NCBI GenBank assembly: GCA_034440635.1
Contig: JAOTON010001685.1
Location: 4,737,001 to 4,801,000 of the forward strand
Direction: 5' to 3'
Length of the DNA: 64,000 nt
Source of the DNA: Lepas anatifera
Lineage: Eukaryota > Arthropoda > Thecostraca > Lepadidae
This document shows positions 55,901-64,000 of this stretch, in pieces. The notes below the pieces were generated by a model. That model did not search any database, was not told the DNA's origin, and saw only the letters and a program-made list of their open reading frames with translations. Every line of letters begins with the position of its first letter. The stretch's first letter is position 1. The translations under genes and the position numbers were made by a program.

Positions 55901-56081
55901 GACCCCGTTTCCTGGCGTCGTTTGACCCTCGGCCGGTCGGAAGGTGTTTGCTGTGGGGTCTCTGCATCTGGTCGGAGGCCTGTTATCCATCATCGACCCA
56001 GACCTGTCATCGGTGGCACCGGCTGCCAGCCGAGAGGCCAGCCCGACCGGATCAGCGCGCCTGCCATCTAGCGACAAGTGA
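46774..56081 (+). CDS. FPGS: Folylpolyglutamate synthase, at least 11 exons
   Basis: FPGS adds glutamates to folates in cytosol and mitochondria, using ATP, so that they are retained and used in one-carbon metabolism. Motifs in order: NSLQSN; the ATP-binding GTKGKGSTC (split by intron 2); SSPHLVAARERIR; VAVMEVGIGGAFDCTNVIR; DHTAILG; KAGIIKPGVP; QNASLALQLA; WPGR; LLDGAHTAGS; LLFYSTGARDP; and VGSLHLVGG near the C-terminus. Exons: 46,774-46,923; 49,295-49,466; 50,043-50,235; 51,225-51,362; 51,774-51,957; 52,325-52,466; 52,930-53,059; 54,265-54,373; 54,610-54,752; 55,288-55,463; about 55,944-56,081 (stop TGA). Length, about 560 codons plus a short unresolved stretch before the last exon, suits the family. 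Small frame breaks occur in exons 3, 4, 7, 8 and 10. A working gene with assembly errors is more likely than a pseudogene, because motifs and splice sites are intact. Confidence 0.93.
48190..48370. repeat. Dispersed GGGCGCCA-type repeat, copy 2
   Basis: Contains GGTGGGCACCAATTTTTGC, ATCCTGGGGGG, CATTTTAGGGGGCACC and a CCCTGCC end, in the same order as 9,985-10,160. In FPGS intron 1. Confidence 0.5.
49155..49294. repeat. FPGS: Tandem acceptor-like units before FPGS exon 2
   Basis: TTTCAGTGTGTGGGTCAG, TTTTCAGTGAGTGAC, TTTTCAGTGTGTGG and TTTTCACTGTGTGAC precede the true acceptor TTTTTCAG|TGCG at irregular spacings of about 20-40 bp. Each unit looks like a polypyrimidine tract plus AG. Confidence 0.7.
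49295..49466 (+). CDS. FPGS: FPGS exon 2
   Basis: 172 nt, acceptor TTTTTCAG, donor GCAG|GTCAGC, phase 0 in and 1 out. Encodes the N-terminal helix with ALNSLQSN and the strand VVHVAG that leads into the P-loop. Several acceptor-like TTTTCAGTG words precede the true acceptor. Confidence 0.9.
50043..50235 (+). CDS. FPGS: FPGS exon 3 (P-loop), one-base frame break
   Basis: Starts by completing Gly, then TKGKGSTCALVESLL, the nucleotide-binding loop. The next conserved block, FSSPHLVAARERIR, is in the neighbouring frame. The switch falls at a run of four T near 50,112, where five are needed for the conserved Phe-Phe. Ends YDRLERGK before GTTAGT. With one base allowed, the phases on both sides fit. 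Confidence 0.9.
51225..51362 (+). CDS. FPGS: FPGS exon 4, one-base frame break
   Basis: Acceptor CCGAACAG, donor ATACG|GTGGGT. Reads DEEEPMPMYFMFLTV, then VAVMEVGIGGAFDCTN in another frame. The break is at GAGCGGGCTGG (about 51,295), where one G too many shifts the frame. Removing one base gives an alignment to the family without gaps. Phase 0 in, 2 out. Confidence 0.88.
51774..51957 (+). CDS. FPGS: FPGS exon 5
   Basis: 184 nt, no frame break. The first base completes Arg; then SPAVCGITHLDYDHTAILG, with the conserved Asp-His of the magnesium and glutamate site region, and QKAGIIKPGVPVF. Donor TCAG|GTGTGA, a weak consensus. Confidence 0.9.
52026..52250. repeat. 44-bp minisatellite in FPGS intron 5
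   Basis: Three clear units of 44 bp (GAGATGGGATGGAGAGGACA at the start, ending TAGGAAACT) plus diverged partial units. One unit contains GTCAGGTGTGA, the same word as the exon 5 donor junction (GTCAG|GTGTGA, 51,953-51,963). Confidence 0.85.
52325..52466 (+). CDS. FPGS: FPGS exon 6
   Basis: 142 nt, phase 0 in and 1 out, no frame break. Encodes LAGHFQRQNASLALQLA, the conserved G-x-HQ-x-x-N-A-ALAL region joining the two domains. Acceptor CTCTCCCAG, donor GCTG|GTCAGT. Confidence 0.9.
52930..53059 (+). CDS. FPGS: FPGS exon 7, one-base frame break
   Basis: Starts by completing Gly, reads GLAACLDAAPPVPE, then LARAQAFQLTE and CRWPGRCQ in another frame. The switch is near GAGGTACG (about 52,973) and is cured by one extra base. 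The WPGR motif is diagnostic. The donor is CAG|GTCAGT. The N-terminal third of this exon is less certain than the rest. Confidence 0.8.
53050..53400. repeat. 86-bp minisatellite at the start of FPGS intron 7
   Basis: Units of about 86 bp, each with two half-units carrying GGTCAGTGACTC and ACTCACCAGGGAG, beginning at the exon 7 donor itself (CAG|GTCAGTCGCTCGAC). About 3.5 units. The frames crossing it are artefacts. Confidence 0.85.
53401..53605. other. FPGS intron 7, AT-rich part
   Basis: T-rich sequence between the minisatellite and the SINE. Nothing recognised. Confidence 0.4.
53618..54090 (-). mobile_element. tRNA-derived SINE with 12-bp TSD, minus strand, in FPGS intron 7
   Basis: CCGATGTCTGTT occurs on both sides (53,606-53,617 and 54,091-54,102). 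On the minus strand the insert begins with a tRNA-like head (GCCGTGGCGCAGTTGGTG, A box TGGCGCAGTTGG) and a B-box-like GGTCCTTGGATC about 30 nt on. It runs about 470 nt and ends in an A-rich tail (AAAAATATTTAAAAA) next to the duplication. All parts of a SINE retroposition are present. The tRNA part does not fold as a real tRNA. It is a different family from the SINE at 43.0 kb. Confidence 0.82.
54265..54373 (+). CDS. FPGS: FPGS exon 8 (DGAHT motif), frame break near its end
   Basis: Acceptor GCGCCGCAG, then VVVRGAVEYLLDGAHTAGS. DGAHT is a signature of the folylpolyglutamate/Mur ligase C-terminal domain. After about 54,340 the frame must change by one to match both the conserved Trp-Phe position and the phase of exon 9. 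The exact indel is unclear. Confidence 0.82.
54610..54752 (+). CDS. FPGS: FPGS exon 9
   Basis: 143 nt, no frame break. Reads ARTVLLFYSTGARDPEELL and DDVIFCPSVAW, matching the family's VLLFNATGDRDP and FCPN motifs. Donor CCTCAG|GTCAGT. The last 52 nt and the first 29 nt of the intron form the first unit of an 81-bp tandem repeat. Confidence 0.88.
54701..55000. repeat. FPGS: 81-bp tandem duplication of the exon 9/intron 9 junction
   Basis: Units begin GACGTCATCTT at 54,701, 54,782, 54,863 and 54,944, exactly 81 bp apart; the last is partial. Each repeats the exon 9 tail (FCPSVAWPVQD) and the donor with its downstream 29 nt. 81 is 27 codons, so reading through stays in frame until a TGG to TGA change in the third unit. 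Confidence 0.92.
55288..55463 (+). CDS. FPGS: FPGS exon 10, one-base frame break
   Basis: The G from exon 9 plus AC gives Asp, then TANLAVGAGEHQSQVEAHC. After a C-rich run (about 55,370) the conserved RFCCISDAVNYI is one base out of frame. Donor CCCAG|GTCAGA. Corresponds to the VFSCISHALQWI region of the human enzyme. Confidence 0.82.
55440..55640. repeat. FPGS: Degenerate 27-30-bp tandem repeat at the FPGS exon 10 donor
   Basis: Units resembling GTGCCCTTTACCCAGGTCAG recur about six times with drift (GTGCCTTTATCTAGGTTAAAG, GTACCTTTCACCCAGGTCAG and others). The first unit is the exon 10 end plus its donor. Confidence 0.7.
55930..56081 (+). CDS. FPGS: FPGS last exon
   Basis: From about 55,944: VFAVGSLHLVGGLLSI, the near-C-terminal GSLHLVGG motif, then a Ser/Pro/Ala tail to TGA at 56,079-56,081. 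The acceptor is uncertain (AAG at 55,943 is the nearest). About 20-25 residues expected between exon 10 and this motif are not accounted for, so a small exon or another frame break is likely in 55,464-55,943. No AATAAA closely follows. Confidence 0.78.
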
Positions 56082-59000
56082 CACAACCACAACCTCAGTG
56101 AATGACCACTTGACCGCGTCAGAGTCAAGGTTGGGGGCGTCAGAGTGAGGTCAGTCCTGCGAAGGCCGTAAAATCATCAACCTTATCGGCCACGTTGAAG
56201 CAAGAGCCTGTGTTTTCGGACGTCATGACCGCAGCACTGCTGTGCAAAGGAAAAAGTATATCAATGTATTAGCAATGCGAGATGTTTTTCTTGTTCGGCA
56301 GAGTAGGTTGGATGGTTCTAGTGTGCGTTGTTTTTGTGTTGCTCATAATACTTGCGTTGTAAATGTCTTCATTTCACATTCACACACCCATTCTGTCGCT
56401 CTACTGTCACCCAAAAGCAGAAATGATCACTTTACCACTGTAAGAAGCTGATTAATCTCGTCGCATTCGTCGGTAATAAGGCTCAGGCACCCATGTTATC
56501 ACTTTATCCCCTTCGAATCTCCACAAATGTAATTGCGTTGGGAACACCGTCTCAGTGATAGAAGGGCCAGGCTCGCGTTGTTCTAATTTACACCGTTCGT
56601 GTTCAATAAGGTGCCTGATAGCTACTGGTCGAGCTCGCATTTCCCGAGTCGTAGTCTTCGCCCCGAGCTGCGGGCGTTAGTCACTAGCATTGTGCAATTC
56701 GATGACGTTCAGAACGACGCCACCGGACCGACTGTGCCTTAGCTTGTGCTGTGAAGTTCCCGCGTTCAAGAAATCCTTCCGCCTAGTGATGCTAAGCTGA
56801 AGCTGTGTGCAGCTTCGTTCTGGTACTCCACCTTGCTTAAGGCAGTGTAGATGTTAGGTGGTGGCAGGTTCGTTAAAACAGCATAGGACAATATTTTTGC
56901 AGTCCTGGTAAGTCATCGATTTCAGTAGGTTCCAGCGCCCATTTTACAGTATACGGAGCCGCGCGTGTGTGTGTTCGTGACAGTGTGTGCATGTCAAGGC
57001 TTTGTGTATCTCTAGGAAAGTTGAACATGGATGGTTGCGAGGTATTCATGTGCACATATCTTTGAAACTGAAAATTCTGGCCTCGAATGTGGGTTATTTC
57101 ACGTTTGGGAATCCTGAGTAAACAATACGCCAGAAGGGACAAGAATACCATAGCGACATGATTGATCATGACAGTGCAGTATCACCCGGGGCATTGAAGG
57201 GGGAAACTGAGAAGACCTCTGAAGATGTCTCACATAGAGGAAATAATTATGTATGCGTGTGAAGCAGGAATGTCAGTATTTTCAGGTTATTTACTATTCC
57301 TGTTGACGGCAGTATTAACGGCTGGGCGAACTATTTACTTGTAGTTTCAGTTTCGCAGTTCGGTGTAAATGGACCAGAGCGAAGGGTCATAATGAATTAG
57401 CCTGTACCTTCCGCTGTGCGGCGTTTTGCGAGCATCCTCTTGTCTGAACTTGGTTTTGCATGCTACTTTCTCACCGCGTGAATAGTATTCAGGGTATGGG
57501 GATTTGGGGCGCTGGTCTAGTAGCGAAGGTATGATTACATATTCAGCCGATCGATCTCCTAAATGTCGCCCACGCTTTGGTCTTGAATGCCAGTTGAACA
57601 ATTTATGACTGGTCCACTGGTTTGAAACATGCCAAAAGTACGTACCGTGTGCCCTGTTAGGGAGTTTGTTTTTGACGATATGTGTGATGGATGTGTTGAT
57701 CCATTGAACGGAGTGAAGATGATGCTGATTGAGATGACAGTGGCGTTTATCGCCTGCGTCAGTGGGCACCAGAGCGGGAAGTTACGGCGGGGAAATCAAG
57801 CCCGACTCAGTCCAGCCCGCGGTGGACTCTTACAAACCAGCCCTATACCCAGATGAAGGGCTCCAAACGTGTCCGGCCAGGTCTGCCATCCCAACCCGGC
57901 GCGACTGCCTGCAATGGGTCTGATCGGGCCCTCCCCGTTTTTCACGGACGATTCCAGGCTGATTTCGAGGCAAAAGACGCATCGCTTTTCATACGTCGCA
58001 CGTAGTGGGATTAATATGACAAACCGTTGATCCAACAACTATATCCAAGGTCAAAGTCAACGAGTTTTAAGAAGTCCAGTTCGGAAGTCCATGTAAAGGG
58101 ATTTTAGTATTTTGAGTACGTGGTGACCAAACCAGGGGTGGAACTCGTCTGCTAGAAGAGTTAGTAAAATTAGAAAAACAATTCGGAAATTATTGATGGA
58201 AAGGCGAATCGGTATGCATGTTTTTCTAAGAATTGTTTTGTGGTGGAATAATGCTGAAGACATGAAGCGCCCTAAAACCCCAACGCACCCAATGTAATTT
58301 ATGTCTTTGACTTTGGAAGGAGACGGGATACAACAGCATTTTCGGTATTATGGCGACCATCATAATCCAAATATTTCCAGTGATACGCAATATGACTTTA
58401 AATGCCTTATTGGAGCTTGATGTGAGGTGATTCCCAACACCTGTTGAATTTATGGCTTACCAAGTGGTGCACGTCACTCAAGATAATCGTATTCAGGAGT
58501 ATTTGCTGTTTGCGTGAGCGGGTCTGGTTTTGATTTCTGAGAACTGGAAGGCAAAATGCTTTAATCAACTGTGAAATGGACCTAGCCTATGACATTAGGA
58601 AATGCCACTTATCTAAGCCGGAGGGATTATGTCTGGTCCGATTGGTTTGGCAGATTACCAATACATGGAATGCCTTGCAGCTGTGTGAATGATGTTAAAT
58701 GGGTAAATCTCATGATTTGACTAGTCTCAAGATGCCTTCTACTATAGCCTGGGGAGATAGACGTAGCGACAGAAAATGCGCTCTGTCCTACTTCACCCGT
58801 TAGGACGCATCAAGGTCCAGCGTCCCTGTTATACTCTCCTGAACTGACGCAATCTCACGTGCACCGTGAGTTGGGCTCAGGTCCAGCTCCGCAGCGCCGG
58901 TGTCTCTCTCGAACCTGGCGTGACCACACGTCCGCTGTGTATTGGAGGCTCGGGTCAGCACCCGACGACACAATCTGGTAACCAACGGCGCCTGCAGGGA

Positions 59001-60302
59001 CCAGCGCAGGCTCTCCTCACGTAACAACTGCACAGTTTGGCTCCGCAGAACACGACTGGTAGAGGAGACGCCCTCCCCACGCGTCCCCGTCTGGTCAACA
59101 AGACAAACACATTCCACTGAGCGGCTCATTTTGCATAACGACATGGATGATCTATAGCTCTTTACAGTAGGGGTGAGTTATATGCACGCCTACGCCGAGC
59201 CCCCAGATCACTATTTGGTCGGTAGTCACGCGCACTAACACTGAACCCCTGCGTTTGTAGGATAAAATCCACCTAGCACTTGCGAAAGTTCACAGTGTGT
59301 TGATCTGCGAATGCCTGTATAATACACAAAATATGTAAAAACGCATAGTAGAACTGCATAACACAGTGTGTGTGTATGCCCGGTCATCACGCGATACAAT
59401 GGCTCACTCGGTCGCTCTTACCCCGTTCACGCTGTACTTACCCACTCGTCAATAAATAGCCAGAGACCACACTCACAGCACTTTCACGATTTACCGAGTT
59501 CATACACTCTTGCACTCACGGGAATAGCAACGACGGGACGCAGCGCACCACTCCCCTGCCGAGGTGTCCCGTCACGCTGCGGGACGTCATCAGTGTCATA
59601 TCACCATTTGATGACGTCACCGGTCACGCTGCCGGTATGGCGCTGGTGACACCTGATGTCGCTTCTCGTCCGCCTTGACATGACCTGTGTCGCGCTGCCG
59701 TTTAGCGACACCACCCGTCGTCACACTGCCGACCTGGGGCGCAGTGCTGGTCTACGACGTCTATCTGTGTCACACTGCCGACCAGGGACGTCACCTGGGA
59801 CGCGTTGTTGGTCTGTGACGTCATTTTGTAGATCGCACTGCCCGCTTGTAGCGCCGCGGCGGGACCGGGTTTGTCCCGACTCGGCAGGGCCGAAGGTCCG
59901 GACGGACGAAGGACCCCCATGGGCGGGCCCGCGGCTGGCCGTTGCCGCATGGTGTTGGAGAATCTGAAGTGGTGAGGCAGAAGCACCCTCATTAGGAGGG
60001 TTTTGTTGACTGCGCCCATCTTCCGGAAAGAGAGAGGTCTAGGACCCTGGCCTCTCTGTGCGCCTGACTTCTGGGCATGGTCCGGGCCACCCAGCGGTGG
60101 GTCTTGTCCCGAGCCGGCGATAGAAGCTCGTTCCATTCTCCACGTACGCACTATGTTGCAATGACCTCTCACTTCTCCACGGCGTCCAGCGGTAATCACA
60201 GTGGGTGGGAGGCCGGTGAGTACCAGTGTTCGGCTCTTTAGACACCTTCACCAACAGTGCACCCGGCAGGCTCAATGTCTGTCACTGGCGCCGGTGCCGT
60301 CT
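56082..60302. other. 4.2 kb downstream of FPGS, no supported gene
   Basis: Contains FPGS 3' flanking sequence and a minus frame of 114 codons at 58,800-59,144 that has a protein-like look (QTVQLLREESLRWSL) but no recognised family. At 59,560-59,830 the words GTCAC[AG]CTGCCG and GACGTCA recur loosely, a decayed tandem repeat. Nothing else identified. Confidence 0.35.
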
Positions 60303-60545
60303 CTAGAACAGCATGATCTGCTCTATCCACTTGCGGGAAGTAGGTGATGCGGGGTGCGCTAGACACCTGGCTGGTTCTTCTGCGCGCGCAGCCGATGCCC
60401 CAGCTGATGATGCCGATCAGCTCGTGCTGGTCTGAGTTCTCCCGCCGCCAGTACCAGAGGGTCCTCCGGAATCACCCTGCTGCACCGGAGGGACAGGCAT
60501 GGCCGTCATGGACCCCGGCCGAACAACTCAATGGTAGATGGTCAC
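60303..60545 (-). pseudogene. Trypsin-like serine protease (S1) 3' exon, frame broken
   Basis: On the minus strand: GDSGGP (60,476-60,459; the nucleophile Ser motif), then WYWRRENSDQHELIGIISWGIGCAR in the next frame, PGVY, and WIEQI close to a stop at 60,305-60,303. Spacing and motifs are those of the last 60-80 residues of S1 proteases, secreted enzymes that cut after basic residues. At least two shifts interrupt the frame; the first falls at a C run directly after GDSGGP. The His and Asp exons are not found to the right, so it is either an isolated remnant or the end of a gene with distant exons. Confidence 0.72.
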
Positions 60546-61530
60546 AGCTGCTTCGGAGCAGTCACAAATGACTTAGATGGTACAGTCTGTTTCATGCGTA
60601 TCGCTCCTGTCTCCCGTTGAGCCGTCCAGTCTAGTTTGAGAAGCTCCCCGGTTACTATTCATCGTGGTCATCATTGGGGTGTCCTAAAGAGTCCCGATGA
60701 GGATGATTATGGACAGGGTTCTAAGCACCTTATCTGTCCAAAACGATTCTAAGCACCATAGTATAGGACCGATATGTTTGAAAGCCATTGCACGCAGAGG
60801 TCTTGAGAAATGGTCCACTTAGTTTTGAAATGCGACTTTTCAATGTTTGTTCTGGCGACGAAACTTGCACGCGTAAGGGCTATCTACCTCTAACAAACAT
60901 GTCACGCCTCTAAGGCTACACATTCTTCTATGGCACCGAAAGGCGCTGGCGTCTGGCTGATAACACCAAGATATTTTTTTAGTGGTAGAAGCTCGCCTGT
61001 GGCCCCTGCTGTTCGCTTTTTAGTATTTTGAAATTTTGATTGGATAAAAAAGCTCTGCGTGATTTTAAAACTCACCACCAATTTTTAAAACAGCCACGAT
61101 GAAGGCATATATAGACAAACAGTAGGGTGTTCCATTGTTCCCAAAATGCAATATTTCGACGCATTTATCGATGTTCCCCTCAAACCCCATCTGCTTACAA
61201 GCTTCTGTGCAAGAAATTTCCATGTTTTTCGAAATGATATTTAGAGGTCGCGCACTTTTGCGAGCTTTTTTTATCAAACTTGTATTTCAAAATGTGCACA
61301 TAAGCGTAGGAACGTCCGGAATATTCGGGAGGCCAAGGTTTGCATTTGGAACTCATTTCTTTCCAGCCAGCACCATAAGGGTTAAGGGTTAAGAATCAGA
61401 ATATTGGGCGGGGGCTATGACCCCTGCCCCCCTGTTCCTACGCCTATGAATGTACACATTTCCACACAGATACTGGCGCTGGTTTTCTTTTGCTTGGTTT
61501 TCTATTTCACATCTGAAATATTCTTCAAAT
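60546..61530. other. Spacer, nothing recognised
   Basis: No gene or repeat recognised. Confidence 0.35.
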
Positions 61531-61990
61531 TAAGTAAAAACATTTATTACTGCACAATGTACTAGCCTGAGTATAAAACCCGACCGATTTCGGGGAGCAT
61601 CCACGCCCCGTTTTCAAAGGAGATGAAGATAACACTATGACATGAACTAACTAAGCGAAAACACGAAGACAGGGTACACTTTGAAAAGAACAATCTTAGC
61701 TATGAACATGACCGAATCATTGTATAATTATTAGCTCTAAACACGTGTTATTTTCAATTCAATCTCTTGTTTGGCTGGCGTTTTCAGAGGTCCGAAAATC
61801 AGAAGATGGTAACTTTGCCGATATTTCTATTCATTTTTGGTTCCGTGAGTGGTTTGGATGTAAATTGTCTCTCTTTATTCCCCGCTGTTTTTGTCTTGAG
61901 TCCAAAGTTAAAGTTGTTATGGCGTCCCATCCTTGATACAATGATCCTTCTGTGAATACGCATGTTTCACTATGGCGCTCCACTGCTCTC
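61531..61990. mobile_element. Second copy of the foldback element (left arm and interior)
   Basis: Matches 41,618-42,040 with about 10% difference: AACATTTATTACTGCA, GACCGATTTCGGGGAGC, GAAGATGAAGATAACA and further interior. The right inverted arm seen in the first copy is missing; after about 61,960 the sequences diverge. It may therefore be a longer relative or a broken copy. Confidence 0.8.
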
Positions 61991-62518
61991 TCGTCAATTG
62001 ACCCTCGGATTAGTAGTTTTTGTCAAGATTTTCGGTGTTCGTCTTGTCGGACTTCCATCATCCTTTTGCTTTCTCAAGTGTATATTTTTGGACTGATCAT
62101 TACATTCACCATCTTGTATACTGGGCCTGGTTTTTCCGGTTGTCTATCCTGTACCTTTGGTTTGACCAGTAATTGTTTGATAGTTTGATGTGGCTTAAAA
62201 TATGAATTGCTTACGATTTGAGATTTTAAGAGACATATGCGTCGAATCTGTTGCGATACTCCTTCTACATATGGGAAGGATCATTATAACAAATGGGGAC
62301 GCCCACAACGACTTTACAACTTTCGACTCGAGACAAAAACAGCCCGGGGAAAGGAGATCGCTACCTCATCAAGAGATTCAACGGATTCGTCAAGGACGAT
62401 AAGCGGAAGCAGTACCTGCTCCAGAGTGGTGGAACTCCATCGGAGGGCTCTACCCAAGCGCACCAAGAAAGAATCGCCCCTCTTTCTAGAGTGTAAACCG
62501 ATTTTTGGTGATAAAAGT
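61991..62518. other. Unassigned sequence, possibly continuing the foldback-family element
   Basis: Plus frames at 62,202-62,554 overlap in all three frames. ITNGDAHNDFTTF and similar strings match no family I know. If the element at 61,531 is longer than its relative at 41.6 kb, this would be its interior. Confidence 0.25.
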
Positions 62519-62662
62519 GCGCGACCTCTAAATGTCCTTTTATTTTGCTTTTAAAGTGAGTGTCAATCGATTCAGTTTTTCGTATAGAGCTGACCTCTAA
62601 ATGTCCTTTTATTTTGCTTATAAGGGTGTCAATCGATTCAGTTTTACGTATAGAGGCTGGGG
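62519..62662. repeat. Two-copy tandem duplication, about 72 bp
   Basis: The unit begins GACCTCTAAATGTCC, contains TTTTATTTTGCTT and GTGTCAATCGATTCAG, and ends CGTATAGAG. Two copies lie head to tail with small indels. Confidence 0.88.
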
Positions 62663-63155
62663 AAAGTCGATATGACTTCGTTCCAAACAAACAATATTTA
62701 CTATAGTGGGCTGAAACACCCTAACAAACAGTTTTCCGCGACGAGCCACGTAGGGTGGCAACGCTTAAAATTCCCGTGTTTACGACGTATTTGTAGTGAT
62801 TGACCAAACCTTTTTCTATGAGGGACAAAATGTGTATTATAAATACTATTGTGACAAGAATTGTATTAACTAAAGCAGTGTTGCATCGCTGCTACCATGC
62901 TCTAATTGGCACTCAGTAAAGCGAATACATTGCAACGTGTTTAGAGTGCCTGAATGTGTACGTATGAACGTGCCTGTCTTACACCTCCGCGTTTTCTGAG
63001 CTCGCCTTTAGAAGACTCAGGTAAAATAGAACGCGTGCTCCATGGAGGACTGCAAAAGTGAATCATTGGGACCATTGCGTTACATTCCTTAGACCGATGT
63101 CTGAAAGCTTGCCACCGTCAACGTGCGGATGTGCTCCGATGTTTAGTTTGTGCAG
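62663..63155. other. Spacer, nothing recognised
   Basis: No gene or repeat recognised. Confidence 0.35.
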
Positions 63156-63392
63156 GTCTACGGAATTGAAACTTCGGCCGGAGGAGTCTCACCCTCGCAG
63201 GAGTCGCGGCCTCCGACCGCCCAGCCAGCGCGAGAGGAAGATGTTCGGGATGTGCTCGACGAAAACCGGCCTCGCGGTACATGTTCTCCACAGAAGCCTC
63301 AGTTGGTGATCACACTGGCACAGGCACCTCCACTGCAGACTTGGACGGCTTAGCGGCCCGTCTGCTGCAGCAGTGGGACTGGGTCAAACGAG
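63156..63392 (+). CDS. Possible internal exon of an unknown gene
   Basis: Preceded by an acceptor-like TTAGTTTGTGCAG and followed by ACGAG|GTCGAA. Reads VYGIETSAGGVSPSQE and REEDVRDVLDENRPRG; then, one base out of frame, TADLDGLAARLLQQWDW. The composition is protein-like (acidic and polar linker, then a short amphipathic helix), but no domain is recognised. If real, it carries the same type of single-base break as FPGS. The alternative is chance open frame in GC-rich DNA. Confidence 0.3.
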
Positions 63393-63699
63393 GTCGAACA
63401 GCCGAGCTTGGGGGCCCACAGGATGTCAGAACGGAGCCAGCGAATTGGCTGAGCCAGGGTTGCAAATGGATCAAGAGAAAAAAACTAGACGGAGGGGGCT
63501 ATACAACCTAATCAGCTGAACAGAGGCTTGGGGCTCTGACGAGGATTTTGTTCTAAATATTATACGCATTATATAGACTGAACTAAGAATACAGCTGTCT
63601 GGCTTCGCTGGTCGAAATCGTCATAAAAGTGCAACTGGAACCAAAAGGCTCAGTGGGGTCTTCCTCTCTGTTTTATGTAACATAACATGATGCAACATA

Positions 63700-63775
63700 T
63701 TTTAATGATAACATAATTTAATATGATAACAAGTAATATGGTATGATAACATTAATTTAATGAACATGTTATGAA
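63700..63775. repeat. AT-rich ATGATAACA repeats
   Basis: The word ATGATAACA or a close variant occurs about four times within 75 bp. Confidence 0.6.
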
Positions 63776-63902
63776 CCGGATTTTCCGCTTTCTTGCAACA
63801 AATTTGTGCTTTCCAAACATTGGCTTGCTGGGTCGGCATTCGACGGAGCGGAGCCGCTGCACCCTTCCCTGAGGAACTCAGTGCGAGACTTGGTGAACTC
63901 AC

Positions 63903-64000
63903 GTTCGTAGGAGTCGGCCCCAGCCCGGTCGACCCAGGCCGTGCCCAGTTCCAGGTAGTCTCCTCCTCGCCCTGGGGTATGCAGATTGGCACGATGTTGG
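63903..64000 (-). CDS. Possible exon cut by the window edge
   Basis: On the minus strand, entering from beyond 64,000, a frame reads LHTPGRGGDYLELGTAWVDR and then ADSYE before GAAC|GTGAGT, a good donor. The frame also stays open without splicing, to a stop near 63,775. LHT..GGDYLELGTAWV recalls the region after the FAD-binding motif of polyamine/spermine oxidases, but the match is short and uncertain. The adjoining frame is also open. Confidence 0.3.

Noticed and set aside
58800..59144. 114-codon minus frame (QTVQLLREESLRWSL)
   Set aside because: Protein-like in places, but I could not assign a family, splice sites or a link to the protease fragment, so it is not called as a gene.
59702..60199. 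165-codon minus frame downstream of the protease fragment
   Set aside because: Low-complexity composition over a decayed repeat region, with no recognisable domain.

Overview
This is animal nuclear DNA. It contains split genes with GT-AG introns, a CR1/Jockey-group LINE, tRNA-derived SINEs, hAT-like and TTAA-flanked DNA elements, several minisatellites and large inverted repeats. There are no operons and no Shine-Dalgarno spacing. An arthropod, perhaps a crustacean, is my best guess from the repeat mix and gene style, but nothing in the sequence fixes the taxon.

Layout. 1-6.2 kb: GC-rich, CpG-rich islands with no gene I can support. 6.19-7.18 kb: a 38-bp minisatellite of exactly 26 units. 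7.86-9.70 kb: a hAT-like element with a perfect 8-bp target duplication, carrying a degenerate minisatellite, an L1-type endonuclease fragment and a smaller TIR element. 12.0-12.5 kb: a TTAA-flanked TIR element. 16.17-20.51 kb: three minus-strand exons of a secreted coiled-coil protein; its C-terminal part was not found. 21.4-29.8 kb: dispersed repeats dense in AGGTCA/TGACCT, and an inverted repeat with arms of about 680 bp. 30.9-39.3 kb: a second inverted repeat with arms of about 1.2 kb, whose right arm is split by a 5.75-kb non-LTR retrotransposon. 40-46 kb: more AGGTCA-rich repeats, a foldback element, a tRNA-headed SINE and a TIR element with CGCTAC arrays. 46.77-56.08 kb: folylpolyglutamate synthase (FPGS), plus strand, at least 11 exons. 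56-64 kb: mostly unassigned, with a minus-strand trypsin-like protease 3' fragment at 60.3-60.5 kb and two possible exons near the right edge.

FPGS is the one firmly identified host gene. Splice phases join correctly across exons 1-10 once a few small indels are allowed. Its first exon has two in-frame ATGs, 123 nt apart, the arrangement expected for mitochondrial plus cytosolic isoforms. The most unusual pattern in the window is that several FPGS introns begin with, and one ends with, tandem repeats built on the splice-site sequence itself.

Reading frames are broken by 1-2 nt indels, often in homopolymer runs, in FPGS, the LINE and the protease fragment. This could be uncorrected long-read consensus error or true decay. 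Anyone using the gene models should settle that first.
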